A stretch of 64,000 bases of DNA from Pseudofrankia saprophytica (lineage in GTDB: Bacteria > Actinomycetota > Actinomycetes > Frankiales > Frankiaceae): positions 5,391,217 to 5,455,216 of the forward strand of contig NZ_KI912266.1 of NCBI RefSeq assembly GCF_000235425.2. Direction: 5' to 3'. The notes beneath the pieces are model-generated. The model had not been told where the DNA came from. It saw only the letters and a program-made list of their open reading frames with translations, and searched no databases. This document shows positions 25,634-33,355 of this stretch, one piece after another. Position numbers and translations under genes: made by a program. The stretch's first letter is position 1. Each line of letters opens with the position of its first letter.

Positions 25634-26842
25634 ATGCTGAACCGACGCTCCCTGCTGGTCGGCGGCGCCGCCGCGCTGGCCACCGCCGGCGTGAGCGGCG
25701 CCGTCGCCGCCACCCGCTCCGGCGGCTCCGGCCAGGCCGCGCTGCTGGCCGCCAGCCAGGCGGCGGTCGACATCCCGGCCCACATCCCTGGCACGCCGCT
25801 GCCGCTGGTCATCGTCAACCACACCTACCGGTACGCGAACCGCGAGATCTGGTTCTACGTCGTCGGCACCGACCTGAGCACCGGCCGGCAGGTCTACGCC
25901 CGCGCGGACGGAAGCGTCGCCGAGGTCGCGCTGGGAGCGGACGGCGGCGACATCGCGATCCCGCTGGTGGCGGACGGCGACACCGTTGCCGCCGTCCCCA
26001 CCGGGATGTCCGGGCGGATCTACGTCTCGATCGGCGCGAGGCTCGACTTCCGGATCGTCGCCGACGGGGCCGGCAGGCCGGCGTTGCAGTACCCGGCCGG
26101 CTGGGTGCGCGACGCGCCCGGGTACGCGGTGCTGCACGACTTCGTCGAGTTCACGCACAACGCGGCCGGCATGTTCTGCAACACGACCATGGTCGACATG
26201 TTCAGCGTCCCGCTCCTGCTGCGGCTGCACGGAGACGGTGACCAGACCACCGGCCAGGTCGTGCCCGGCGGCCGTGACGCGATCTTCGCCGCGCTCCGCG
26301 CGAACCCGGCGTTCGCTCCGCTGGTGGTCGGCGACGTCCGGGTCATCGCCCCGGGGCATGGCATCGAGGCAGGGCTCTTCCCGGCCACGTACTACGACTC
26401 GTACATCGACGCGGTGTGGAACCGCTACGCCTCGGGAGGGCTCACCGTCGACGCGGCCGGGCGGCGCGTCACCGGCCGGGTGACCGGCGGCGCGCTGGCC
26501 TTCGACGGCGGGGTGGCCGCGTTCGGCCGGCCGAGCACCCGCGACGTCCTCTTCTGCGACGGCGCTCTCGCGGCTCCCAACGACGGGGTCACCGGGCCGG
26601 TCGCGGCCGTCCTCGCCGCCGGGTTCAACCGCTCGACGCTGCTGACCGGTGCCGAGCAGCCCACAGGTGACCCGGGCGCCTACTACCAGGACGCCGTCAC
26701 CAACCACTACGCGCGGGTCCTGCACGAGCACACCGACAACCACCGCGCCTACGGCTTCGCCTTCGACGACGTCGCCGGGCAGGCCTCCTACGTCGAGGAC
26801 CACGCCCCGTCCCAGCTCACCCTGGTCCTGACCCCGTTCTGA
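25634..26842 (+). CDS. secreted GH64/thaumatin-like beta-1,3-glucanase
   Basis: 402 residues. N-terminal twin-arginine-type signal (MLNRRSLLVGGAAALATAGV). Family GH64 features: PLVIVNHTYRYANREIWFYVVG, the SGRIYVSIG segment, FVEFTHNAAGMFCNTTMVDMFSVPLLLRL (with the motif NTTMVDMFS seen in laminaripentaose-producing enzymes), and YGFAFDDVAGQASYVEDHAPSQLTLVLTPF at the end. The enzyme would release oligosaccharides from beta-1,3-glucan of fungal walls, complementing the chitinase-like gene upstream. The ATG at 25634 sits after a GAGGAGA site; the frame is open upstream but lacks similarity. Confidence 0.88.
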   Translation: MLNRRSLLVGGAAALATAGVSGAVAATRSGGSGQAALLAASQAAVDIPAHIPGTPLPLVIVNHTYRYANREIWFYVVGTDLSTGRQVYARADGSVAEVALGADGGDIAIPLVADGDTVAAVPTGMSGRIYVSIGARLDFRIVADGAGRPALQYPAGWVRDAPGYAVLHDFVEFTHNAAGMFCNTTMVDMFSVPLLLRLHGDGDQTTGQVVPGGRDAIFAALRANPAFAPLVVGDVRVIAPGHGIEAGLFPATYYDSYIDAVWNRYASGGLTVDAAGRRVTGRVTGGALAFDGGVAAFGRPSTRDVLFCDGALAAPNDGVTGPVAAVLAAGFNRSTLLTGAEQPTGDPGAYYQDAVTNHYARVLHEHTDNHRAYGFAFDDVAGQASYVEDHAPSQLTLVLTPF

Positions 26843-26871
26843 CCGGGGGCCGCCGCCGCTCCGGCCCCCGG
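26843..26871 (+). terminator. hairpin after the GH64 gene
   Basis: CCGGGGGCCG (26843-26852) pairs with CGGCCCCCGG (26862-26871), loop 9 bases, immediately after the stop codon. It closes the GH18-GH64 transcription unit. Confidence 0.65.
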
Positions 26872-26995
26872 CGGCGCCGGCGTGGGCCGAACAACCCTCT
26901 CCTCGCCCGCACCGTCGTCCCGAAATGGCCCCGAAACGGCCCCGAAACGATCAGACTGAGCCTGGACACGGGCTTGTGGCGCGCGATCCCCTCCA

Positions 26996-27014
26996 TTAGG
27001 TTAGGCAAACCTAA
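26996..27014 (+). promoter_or_regulatory. iron box (IdeR/DmdR/DtxR-type operator)
   Basis: TTAGGTTAGGCAAACCTAA differs at a single position from the 19-bp IdeR consensus TTAGGTTAGSCTAACCTAA. It ends only 16 bases before the start codon at 27031, where it would overlap the promoter. Known IdeR/DmdR1 boxes repress siderophore genes when iron is plentiful, so the downstream gene is probably induced by iron shortage. Confidence 0.85.
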
Positions 27015-27030
27015 TATTAAGGGAGCCATA

Positions 27031-27639
27031 GTGGAGGACGCGGTGGAGCAGACGACAGGTGTCACCGGCAGCGGTGCCGCCCCGCGTCACCCCGAGCTGG
27101 TGGCGGTCGCCCGCGCTCTGACGGCGTCGGCGGACTACGGCAGCCTCGCCCTCTGGAGCGGCCGGGTCGCCCACGGCCTGCGCTTCACCACCCGCCGCCT
27201 CGACGGCACGCCGAACCCGGCCGCGGCCCAGAAGCCGACGAGCCTCGGATCCGTGGACCTGAGGAAGAAACCCGCGGCCAACCTGGACGCGGCCTGGCCG
27301 GTGGCCGCCGTCGACCGTCTCGTCCTGCTCGCGCCGCTGGCGATCGGCCGCCTGCTCATCGACGGCGACCAGGCCTGCCGTTTCCAGTTCTGCGGACCGG
27401 TGGCCGGGCAGACCCGCTGGGTGTCGGTCGCCTTCGGCGGCTGGGTGGCCGCCGTACCGGCGGCGGACACGGCCAGGCTCACCGAGCACTTCGCCGACCG
27501 GCATCCCACCGGCGACCTGTTCGACCTCGGCGAGCGGTGGGCGATGCTCGAAATCGACGTGGTGGAGGCGTTCGTGCGCACCGAGCACAGCGGCACGCGC
27601 CTCGACACGGGCGACGCGCGCTCGCTGCTCGCCTCCTGA
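27031..27639 (+). CDS. iron-regulated protein of unknown function
   Basis: 202 residues, no family recognised. The GTG has a GGGAG site 5 bases upstream and lies directly behind the iron box. The sequence is soluble, with no signal or membrane segment, and has a well-ordered alpha/beta look (AVDRLVLLAPLAIGRLLIDGDQACRFQFCGP, TRWVSVAFGGWVAAVPAADTARL). Two nearby cysteines (DQACRFQFCGP) could bind metal. It is followed after about 60 bases by a type II thioesterase gene, so a role in siderophore formation, release or reduction is plausible but inferred only from the operator and the neighbour. Confidence 0.75.
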   Translation: MEDAVEQTTGVTGSGAAPRHPELVAVARALTASADYGSLALWSGRVAHGLRFTTRRLDGTPNPAAAQKPTSLGSVDLRKKPAANLDAAWPVAAVDRLVLLAPLAIGRLLIDGDQACRFQFCGPVAGQTRWVSVAFGGWVAAVPAADTARLTEHFADRHPTGDLFDLGERWAMLEIDVVEAFVRTEHSGTRLDTGDARSLLAS

Positions 27640-27696
27640 GATGCCCGTCGCGTGGATTCGGCCGGACCGCCGCGTCGATGCGTCCGGGGCGGGCGC

Positions 27697-28629
27697 ATGA
27701 CCGCGGCGCGTTCCTCGGTCTGGCTGCGCTGCCGCCAGCGGCGCCCCAACGCCCGGTACCGCGTCGTCGTCTTCCCGCACGCCGGCGGTACCGCCAACGC
27801 GTACTGGACCTGGGCCGCGGAGTTTCCCGCGGACGTCGAGGTGTGGATGACGCAGTACCCCGGCCGGGAGAACCGGAGCGCCGAGCCGCTGGTGGACGCC
27901 ATGGATCCGCTGGTGGACGGCATCGCCGCCGCCATCGCCGACCAGGCGCAGGCCTGGGAGTCGCCCGCTCACGCGGCCCGGCCCAGCGCCGCGGGGACCG
28001 CCGACTCCGCTGGAACCGCCGAATCTGTTGAGACCCCCGAATCGGTTGAGACCACCGACTCTGCTGAGACCACCGACTCCGCTGAGACCGGAGTGCCGCT
28101 GGTGCTGTTCGGCCACAGCATGGGCGCGTCCGTCGCGTACGAGACGGCCCGCCGCCTGCGGGAACGCCGGCCGGGACTCGTCCGCCTGCTGGTGGTCTCC
28201 GCGCGCGCCGCGCCGACGGTCGTTCGCCCGGGCCAGGACCACACGCTGTCTCGCGCGCGGTTCGTCGAGGTGCTGCGCGCCCAGGGCGGCACCGACGAGT
28301 CGATCTTCGAGCACGAGGACCTGCTGGACTACCTGCTGCCCATCATCCGCAACGACTACCGGCTGATCGAGACCTACCGACCGCCGTCGGACGTCCGGCT
28401 GCCGGTGGACATCGTGGCGTTCGCCGGCGCGGACGACCTGACGGTGCGGGTGGCGGACGTCCTCGCCTGGGCCGACGCGACCACGGCGTCCTTCGACGGC
28501 ATGATCTTCCCGGGCGGGCATTTCTACCTGCGCGAGGACCCGGCCCCGGTCGTTACCGAGCTGGTGCGGCGTCTACGGCTCGCCGGTCAGCGGGAACCAT
28601 CGCGGGACGGACGGCCAGATCCCGGGTGA
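27697..28629 (+). CDS. type II thioesterase (GrsT/RifR-like)
   Basis: About 310 residues, alpha/beta hydrolase of the editing-thioesterase family that removes wrong acyl groups from NRPS/PKS carrier proteins. N-terminal RVVVFPHAGGTANAYWTWA, nucleophile in LFGHSMGASVAYE, acid in FAGADDLTVRV and His in PGGHFYLRED form the triad. Between about residues 98 and 135 there is an extra low-complexity segment encoded by 18-bp tandem repeats, which makes the protein about 50 residues longer than usual. Start chosen at ATG 27697; 27652 is also in frame. The adjacent iron-box gene suggests a role in siderophore assembly, yet no NRPS gene is in this window. Confidence 0.88.
   Translation: MTAARSSVWLRCRQRRPNARYRVVVFPHAGGTANAYWTWAAEFPADVEVWMTQYPGRENRSAEPLVDAMDPLVDGIAAAIADQAQAWESPAHAARPSAAGTADSAGTAESVETPESVETTDSAETTDSAETGVPLVLFGHSMGASVAYETARRLRERRPGLVRLLVVSARAAPTVVRPGQDHTLSRARFVEVLRAQGGTDESIFEHEDLLDYLLPIIRNDYRLIETYRPPSDVRLPVDIVAFAGADDLTVRVADVLAWADATTASFDGMIFPGGHFYLREDPAPVVTELVRRLRLAGQREPSRDGRPDPG
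28000..28089 (+). repeat. 18-bp minisatellite inside the thioesterase gene
   Basis: Five head-to-tail 18-bp units (such as ACCGACTCTGCTGAGACC) encoding six-residue units of the type T-D-S-A-E-T. They insert an acidic flexible loop before the nucleophile strand. Unit length is a multiple of three, so copy-number changes keep the frame. Confidence 0.85.
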
Positions 28630-29026
28630 GTGGGCGCGGCCGGCTCATGACGGGGCTCGCGACCGCAATCGCGGCGCAAATTAAGCGGTCGTAGGTTAAA
28701 AAGCCCACAGGCTGTGTACGAGCGCGCCGCGGGTTCGACCGTCAGCCGTGTCGCCAGTACAGCCGGATGCACTCAGTACATCAAGTTCAATGAATAACCG
28801 AATGTTTACCCGGCGTTTGCCGGAGGCGGTTTCTTTTGTCGGGTGGGTGGTCGATAACATCACAGCCGGCATTGGCGCCAGGGGGAGATCCAAAGCCCCG
28901 GCGGACCGCACCGCGCCAGTCAACTGTGACGCGAGCAACATTCGGAGCGGTCTTCCGAGGCAGCAGACGCGAGGTTCGCAAAGCCGGACGGCCGCCGCCG
29001 TTGTTGCGCAGAGGAGCTTGCCCGCA
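28630..29026. other. intergenic region, promoter of the binding-protein gene
   Basis: About 400 bases, notably A/T-richer than average at 28670-28870 (AAATTAAGCGGTCGTAGGTTAAAAAGCC and onward). No gene is supported; the open frame from 28748 is in phase with the next gene but lacks a ribosome site. It probably holds the promoter of the lipoprotein gene at 29027. Confidence 0.4.
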
Positions 29027-30319
29027 ATGTCGCTACCAGTTCGTCGGCGAGCGTTCAGGACCGTCGCGCTCGCGGTCGGCGCCGGCAGCCTGGCCGCCAG
29101 CCTGGCCGCCTGCGGCCCCACAGGCGGCGGCGCGGCCGGCGGTACAGGCTGCGGATCCATCGCGCCGGGTATCACGCCGACGGCGGTCAAGGCTGGCATG
29201 ACCTGGAGCGACACCGGCCCGTCCGCCAGCAGCATGCGTGCCTTCCGGGCTGGCGTGGACGCCCGGCTCCAGGTCGCCAACGACGAGGAGGGCGGCGTCT
29301 TCGGCCGCAAGGTCACCTATGCCTGGCGGGACGACCAGGCGGACCCGAGGCTCAACGTGACCAAGGTCCAGGAGCTCCTCGACCAGGAGCAGGTCTTCGG
29401 GTTCATCTACGGGTCCAGCGCGGGCAAGGATTCGGCCGCCCTGCTGCAGGAGCGCGGTATCCCGGTCACGGGCCCCGCCAGCGACCCCAGCTGGCTCGGC
29501 AAGAACAACATGTTCTCGTGGTTCTACGACGGCGACGGCTCCAGCACCGCCTGGGGCAAGTACGTCTTCGAGCAGGGCGGCACCCGCGCGGCCGTCTTCG
29601 CGATCGACGGGAGCGCCACCAGCGGCGACTTCACGCAGCAGTTCGTGGCGAGCCTGCGGGCCCGCGGCGTCAAGGTCGTCAAGACGTTCCAGACCAGCAG
29701 CGCGGTGATCGACTACCAGAGTGTCGCTCGACAGATCAGGGCGGCGAACGTCGACGCGATCGGTGGCGTTCTGCTTCCGGAGACGGCGGCCAACCTGCTG
29801 CCGGAGCTGCGCAGACTCGGCCTGACTCTCGGCGGCAAGCTCAAGGTCGTGCTGATGCCCCAGGGTTACGACGGCAGCAACCTGGCGAGGTTCGGCCAGT
29901 CGCTGGCCGGTGTGTCGATCTTCACCAATATCAAGCCCTTCGAGATCAATACTCCCGGGCAGCAGACATTCGTGCGGGCGATGAACGCCTATTCCCCGGA
30001 GATCCAGCCGGCGACGCAGGACAGCGCGGTCGACGGCTGGCTCTCGGCCGACCTGTTCATCCGCGGTCTCAAGGAGGCCGGACGGTGCCCGACCAGGGAG
30101 TCGTTCATCTCCGGCCTGCGCGGCGTGAAGGACTACGACAGCGCGGGGATGACACCGCAGGACGCCATCAGCCTCTCGACGAACTATCAGAACGTCTCGG
30201 TCTGCTACGACGTCATCCGGGTCAGCCAGGGCGGTGACGGGTTCGAGCCGGACGACCAGCCCGAATGCGGCGTCGTGATCACCCGGGAACGGATGAACGC
30301 CCTGAACCAGCAGCCCTGA
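29027..30319 (+). CDS. substrate-binding lipoprotein, branched-chain amino-acid type (Peripla_BP_6)
   Basis: 430 residues. Signal with lipobox (SLAASLAACGP). Typical LivJ-type features: an opening segment SAGMTWSDTGPSASSMRAFRAGVDARLQVANDEEGGV-like region in which a substrate replaces the usual start, VTYAWRDDQADP, LDQEQVFGFIYGSSAGKDSAAL and the long C-terminal lobe ending YDVIRVSQGG. GAGGAG lies upstream of the ATG. No permease or ATPase genes follow, so it is an orphan binding protein that must share a transporter or act as a sensor. The ligand is unknown; small hydrophobic acids or aromatic compounds are common in this family. Confidence 0.87.
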   Translation: MSLPVRRRAFRTVALAVGAGSLAASLAACGPTGGGAAGGTGCGSIAPGITPTAVKAGMTWSDTGPSASSMRAFRAGVDARLQVANDEEGGVFGRKVTYAWRDDQADPRLNVTKVQELLDQEQVFGFIYGSSAGKDSAALLQERGIPVTGPASDPSWLGKNNMFSWFYDGDGSSTAWGKYVFEQGGTRAAVFAIDGSATSGDFTQQFVASLRARGVKVVKTFQTSSAVIDYQSVARQIRAANVDAIGGVLLPETAANLLPELRRLGLTLGGKLKVVLMPQGYDGSNLARFGQSLAGVSIFTNIKPFEINTPGQQTFVRAMNAYSPEIQPATQDSAVDGWLSADLFIRGLKEAGRCPTRESFISGLRGVKDYDSAGMTPQDAISLSTNYQNVSVCYDVIRVSQGGDGFEPDDQPECGVVITRERMNALNQQP

Positions 30320-30325
30320 CGACCC

Positions 30326-31360
30326 TCAGGCCAGTCTGGTGGCTGGTGCCGCGATCGAGGTCCGGGACCGGGCCGGTGACGAGACCGGCGGCGACGTCGG
30401 AACCGGAGCGGGGTCGCGCAGCCAGTCCAGGGTCAGCCGGTAGCCGGCGGCGATCAGGGCCCGGGTGCCGCGGAAGTCGAACGGGTTCACGGTCTTCGTG
30501 CCCGGGGTGGGCAGCAGATAGACCGTGCCACGGACGGCGGACATGTCGGCCCGGGCGGCGTTCCCGAGGATCTGGTTCATCGCGCGCAGTGCCAGCGCGA
30601 ACGCCCCGTGCGGGACGAGCTCGGCGGTAGCGGCGACGGGGGTGGGGCCGACCGAGGGCAGCACGTAGGTCGTCGTCGCGCCCAGACTCTCGGCCTGCCT
30701 GACTGGCGTGTCGGCGCTCACTCCCCCGTCGATGAGCCTCCGCCCCTCGATGGTGACCGGCGAGTAGACACCTGGGTAGGCCGAGGTCGCCAGCAGGGCC
30801 TCGACGGCGTCGCCGCGGGAGAGCACGACCGGGCGCCCGGTCTCCAGGTCGGTGGTGACGACATGGGCCGGGATGACCGTCTGCTCCAACCGGGGAACCA
30901 CCAGCCCACTTTCGATCAGGTGGCGCAACCCGGCGCTGGAGGCCAGCCCGTCCTGCCGGCCGATCAGCCCACCCACCAGCGCGCGTGCGGACAGCGGCGC
31001 CACGTCCTTGCGACGTATCGATGCCCACACCGCGGCGGTGCGGTCGATGCCCGCCAAGGTGGGATCACTGGCATACGCGACGGCGTTGAGCGCGCCGGCC
31101 GAGGCGCCCACCACGAGGTCCGGGACGATGCCCGCCTCGGTCAACGCCCGCAGCATGCCGACATGGGCCGCGGCGAGGCTGCCTCCGCCCTGGAAGACGA
31201 ACGCGACCCTGCCTCCGCCTGAGCTCTCCCCGGCGTCAGGTGAGCCTTCGGGATCGCCGCCCGCGCCGCGAGCTCGCGGGCCGGCCGCGAGGCCGAGGGC
31301 GCCGTCCGGCGACGGGACGGCGGGAAACGACGGCTGAGAGGGGAGCAGCGGCACGGTCAT
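30326..31360 (-). CDS. patatin-like phospholipase
   Basis: 344 residues. Patatin fold with oxyanion loop FQGGGSLAAAHVGML, nucleophile Ser in VVGASAGALNAVAY and catalytic Asp in LIDGGVSADTPV, forming the Ser-Asp dyad of lipid acyl hydrolases. The N-terminal 50 residues are low complexity (Ala/Gly/Pro). No signal peptide, so a cytoplasmic enzyme. Ends 6 bases after the convergent lipoprotein gene, leaving no room for a terminator. A 19-bp palindrome about 70 bases upstream may control it. Confidence 0.9.
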   Translation of the reverse strand: MTVPLLPSQPSFPAVPSPDGALGLAAGPRARGAGGDPEGSPDAGESSGGGRVAFVFQGGGSLAAAHVGMLRALTEAGIVPDLVVGASAGALNAVAYASDPTLAGIDRTAAVWASIRRKDVAPLSARALVGGLIGRQDGLASSAGLRHLIESGLVVPRLEQTVIPAHVVTTDLETGRPVVLSRGDAVEALLATSAYPGVYSPVTIEGRRLIDGGVSADTPVRQAESLGATTTYVLPSVGPTPVAATAELVPHGAFALALRAMNQILGNAARADMSAVRGTVYLLPTPGTKTVNPFDFRGTRALIAAGYRLTLDWLRDPAPVPTSPPVSSPARSRTSIAAPATRLA

Positions 31361-31432
31361 CAGACCTCCCGGGCATGTCCAGTCGCCTGCCGGGCTGGCT
31401 GCCCCGCCTGGAGGACACCGCCGCCCGAAGCC

Positions 31433-31451
31433 AATGTCAGGCTATGACATT
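31433..31451. promoter_or_regulatory. 19-bp palindrome upstream of the patatin gene
   Basis: AATGTCA-GGCTA-TGACATT, perfect 7-5-7 inverted repeat in the 417-base gap 31361-31776, about 73 bases upstream of the patatin start. The gap otherwise holds no supported gene. A transcription-factor site is likely. Confidence 0.55.
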
Positions 31452-31776
31452 CACTCCAACACCGACACCACCGCGCCCTATGCCACATGACGGACAGAGA
31501 GGATCCAAGCACTCACAGGTATGGCGCGCATCCGTCAGAGGTGCGGCCGCCGTGTTCGCCGCCGCCCTCGCCTGCGCCTGCGGGCGAAGGCAACCGCGGT
31601 TCAGCGACTCTGGTCGAGGTGGATGATCTATCCTGCGCTGGTAGCTGGCGGCGGATCGCGGCCGGCCTCTTGGACGCGCCCACGTGCGCCTGCCACCGCC
31701 CTCGCAAGAAGATCATTGCCGGAGGTCATGGCCGCATGTTCGGTATCCAGAACGAGTCTGGTCGGCCAGTGTCGCC

Positions 31777-32229
31777 GTGACGAAGAAAGATCCTGTACGG
31801 CGCGGGCCTCGACATCGGTTTTCGTTCGGCAAGCTGGTCGATTGGGAAACGCTGGTCGGCTTCGCGTGCGCCGCCGGGCTTGCTTTTCTCGCGCACTTCC
31901 TGGTCGACCATCGTGATGACGGCGTCCACGTGACCGGTACGTCGGTTCACGTTGAGGAACGCATCATCACCGACCTCAGCCAGCCAGCTCCTCCTGACCT
32001 GACCACCGTCCGATATCGGGACCTGGCAGGGAAGGAACACGTCGAGCGAGTCGACGGGAACTACGCGGTAGGCACCGCGGTCGACCTCCTGTACGACCCC
32101 GACAACCCGGGGAAGGTCGAGGCCGAGCGTTTCACCCATGGTGCATACGACCTGTGGGCGGCAATCACCGCGCTGGCCGCGCTGGTGACCTTCGTCGGCA
32201 CCGCGTCCAGGTTGGCCTCGCCGGTGTGA
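31777..32229 (+). CDS. DUF3592-like membrane protein
   Basis: 150 residues with two membrane segments (about 23-40 and 122-145) flanking a soluble domain. The domain carries the DUF3592-type pattern of a beta sandwich: VRYRDLAGKEHVERVDGNYAVGTAVDLLYDPDNPGKVEAE. The function of this family is unknown. GTG start selected because it begins just before the basic N-terminus; the frame is open further upstream without similarity. Confidence 0.7.
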   Translation: MTKKDPVRRGPRHRFSFGKLVDWETLVGFACAAGLAFLAHFLVDHRDDGVHVTGTSVHVEERIITDLSQPAPPDLTTVRYRDLAGKEHVERVDGNYAVGTAVDLLYDPDNPGKVEAERFTHGAYDLWAAITALAALVTFVGTASRLASPV

Positions 32230-32536
32230 CGCCGTCCTGAGGACGGCCGCGGCCGGGAGGCGCCGGCCGGAATGCCACGAACTGGCCGCGGAATCAGCGG
32301 CTCCGCTCGACGGCCGACCATTTCGCGGCATGACGGCGCCGGCGGCTCCCCCGTTTGCCGCCGGCGCCGGGAATTGCCCCGGAGAACGACACGCCGCCCG
32401 CCCGTCTGACAGGCGACAACGGCGGCCCATCCAATCTCCGGGCCGGGCCCGGCCTGGCGGTCCTCCCCCGAGTCGGACCGCCGGGCCAGGCCCTCGAGCA
32501 AAGTATTGGGCAGGTGTGCCGGTACCGGAATCCCAA
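32230..32536. other. intergenic region between convergent genes
   Basis: 307 bases between the DUF3592-like gene and the response regulator gene. GC-rich with scattered short inverted repeats (CGCCGGCGG and similar) but no single strong terminator and no supported gene. Confidence 0.35.
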
Positions 32537-33355
32537 TCAGTTGGGAACTTGGCGTCGGCACAGGTCCAGTTCGACCGCCCAGGCCCTCGCGGCGTCCCGC
32601 GGTCTCATCCGGGGGCTGACCTCCGGGTGCAGCTCCTGGTACTTGTCCCGCACCCGTTCCAGCCTGCTGGTCACGGTCCAGGGCGAGATCGACAGCTCGG
32701 CGGCGGCGCCCTCGTTGCTGAGCCCGTCACAGGCCACCAAGGTGACGGTCCGTAGCTCGAGCGGGGTCAGCCGCAGCCGCCTGCGACGTTCCCGCGCGAG
32801 GTCCAGCGCGGCCCGGACGAGGTCGAGAAGGTGGGCTCGGCTCATCCCGAGGCTCAGCGCGACCTCGGTGAGGTCCTCGCCCTTGGCAAGCTCACGCAGG
32901 ACGGTGAGCTGGTGGGCGGACAGGTCACCCGACGGCAACGGCCTTCGCCGGTGGTCGCCCAGCAGGAATCCGGCCAGCTGCGCGGAGACATGACAGCCGT
33001 CGGTGACCGCCGCCTCGACGGCGACAGTGAACCGGCTGGCAGGCGAGGTCTTCTCCACGAAGCCGATCGCCCCGGCCTCGATGGCATCGAGGACGACCTC
33101 CTGGTTGGCCACCCCCGACAGCGCGAGCACCGGCACACCGCGGTGGGTGAGATCGGCGACGGCCGCCGCTCCGGAAAGGCCTCGCGGAAGATGCAGGTCG
33201 CAGATGACCAGATCCAGGTCGAGCGTTGGCAGCTCGGCGATCGCGGGTACCTGGGCGACGACGTCGAAGCCGTAGTCCGCCAGGGAGGTACTCAGCGCGG
33301 GCCACAGCAGTACGTGGTCGTCGACGATCGCCACGCGAGGTTTCAGCCGGGCCAT
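32537..33355 (-). CDS. response regulator with NarL-type receiver and two HTH-like modules
   Basis: 272 residues, longer than the usual 210-220 for the NarL/LuxR group. Receiver domain: acidic pair in IVDDHVLLW, Asp53 in VICDLHLPRG, and Lys in GFVEKTSPASR. Two GerE-like segments follow: LSAHQLTVLRELAKGEDLTEVALSLGMSRAHLLDLVRA and LTPLELRTVTLVACDGLSNEGAAAELSISPWTVTSRLERVRDKY. The second looks like the canonical DNA-binding module, the first an extra or diverged one. The start overlaps the kinase gene by 13 bases. Confidence 0.85.
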   Translation of the reverse strand: MARLKPRVAIVDDHVLLWPALSTSLADYGFDVVAQVPAIAELPTLDLDLVICDLHLPRGLSGAAAVADLTHRGVPVLALSGVANQEVVLDAIEAGAIGFVEKTSPASRFTVAVEAAVTDGCHVSAQLAGFLLGDHRRRPLPSGDLSAHQLTVLRELAKGEDLTEVALSLGMSRAHLLDLVRAALDLARERRRRLRLTPLELRTVTLVACDGLSNEGAAAELSISPWTVTSRLERVRDKYQELHPEVSPRMRPRDAARAWAVELDLCRRQVPN

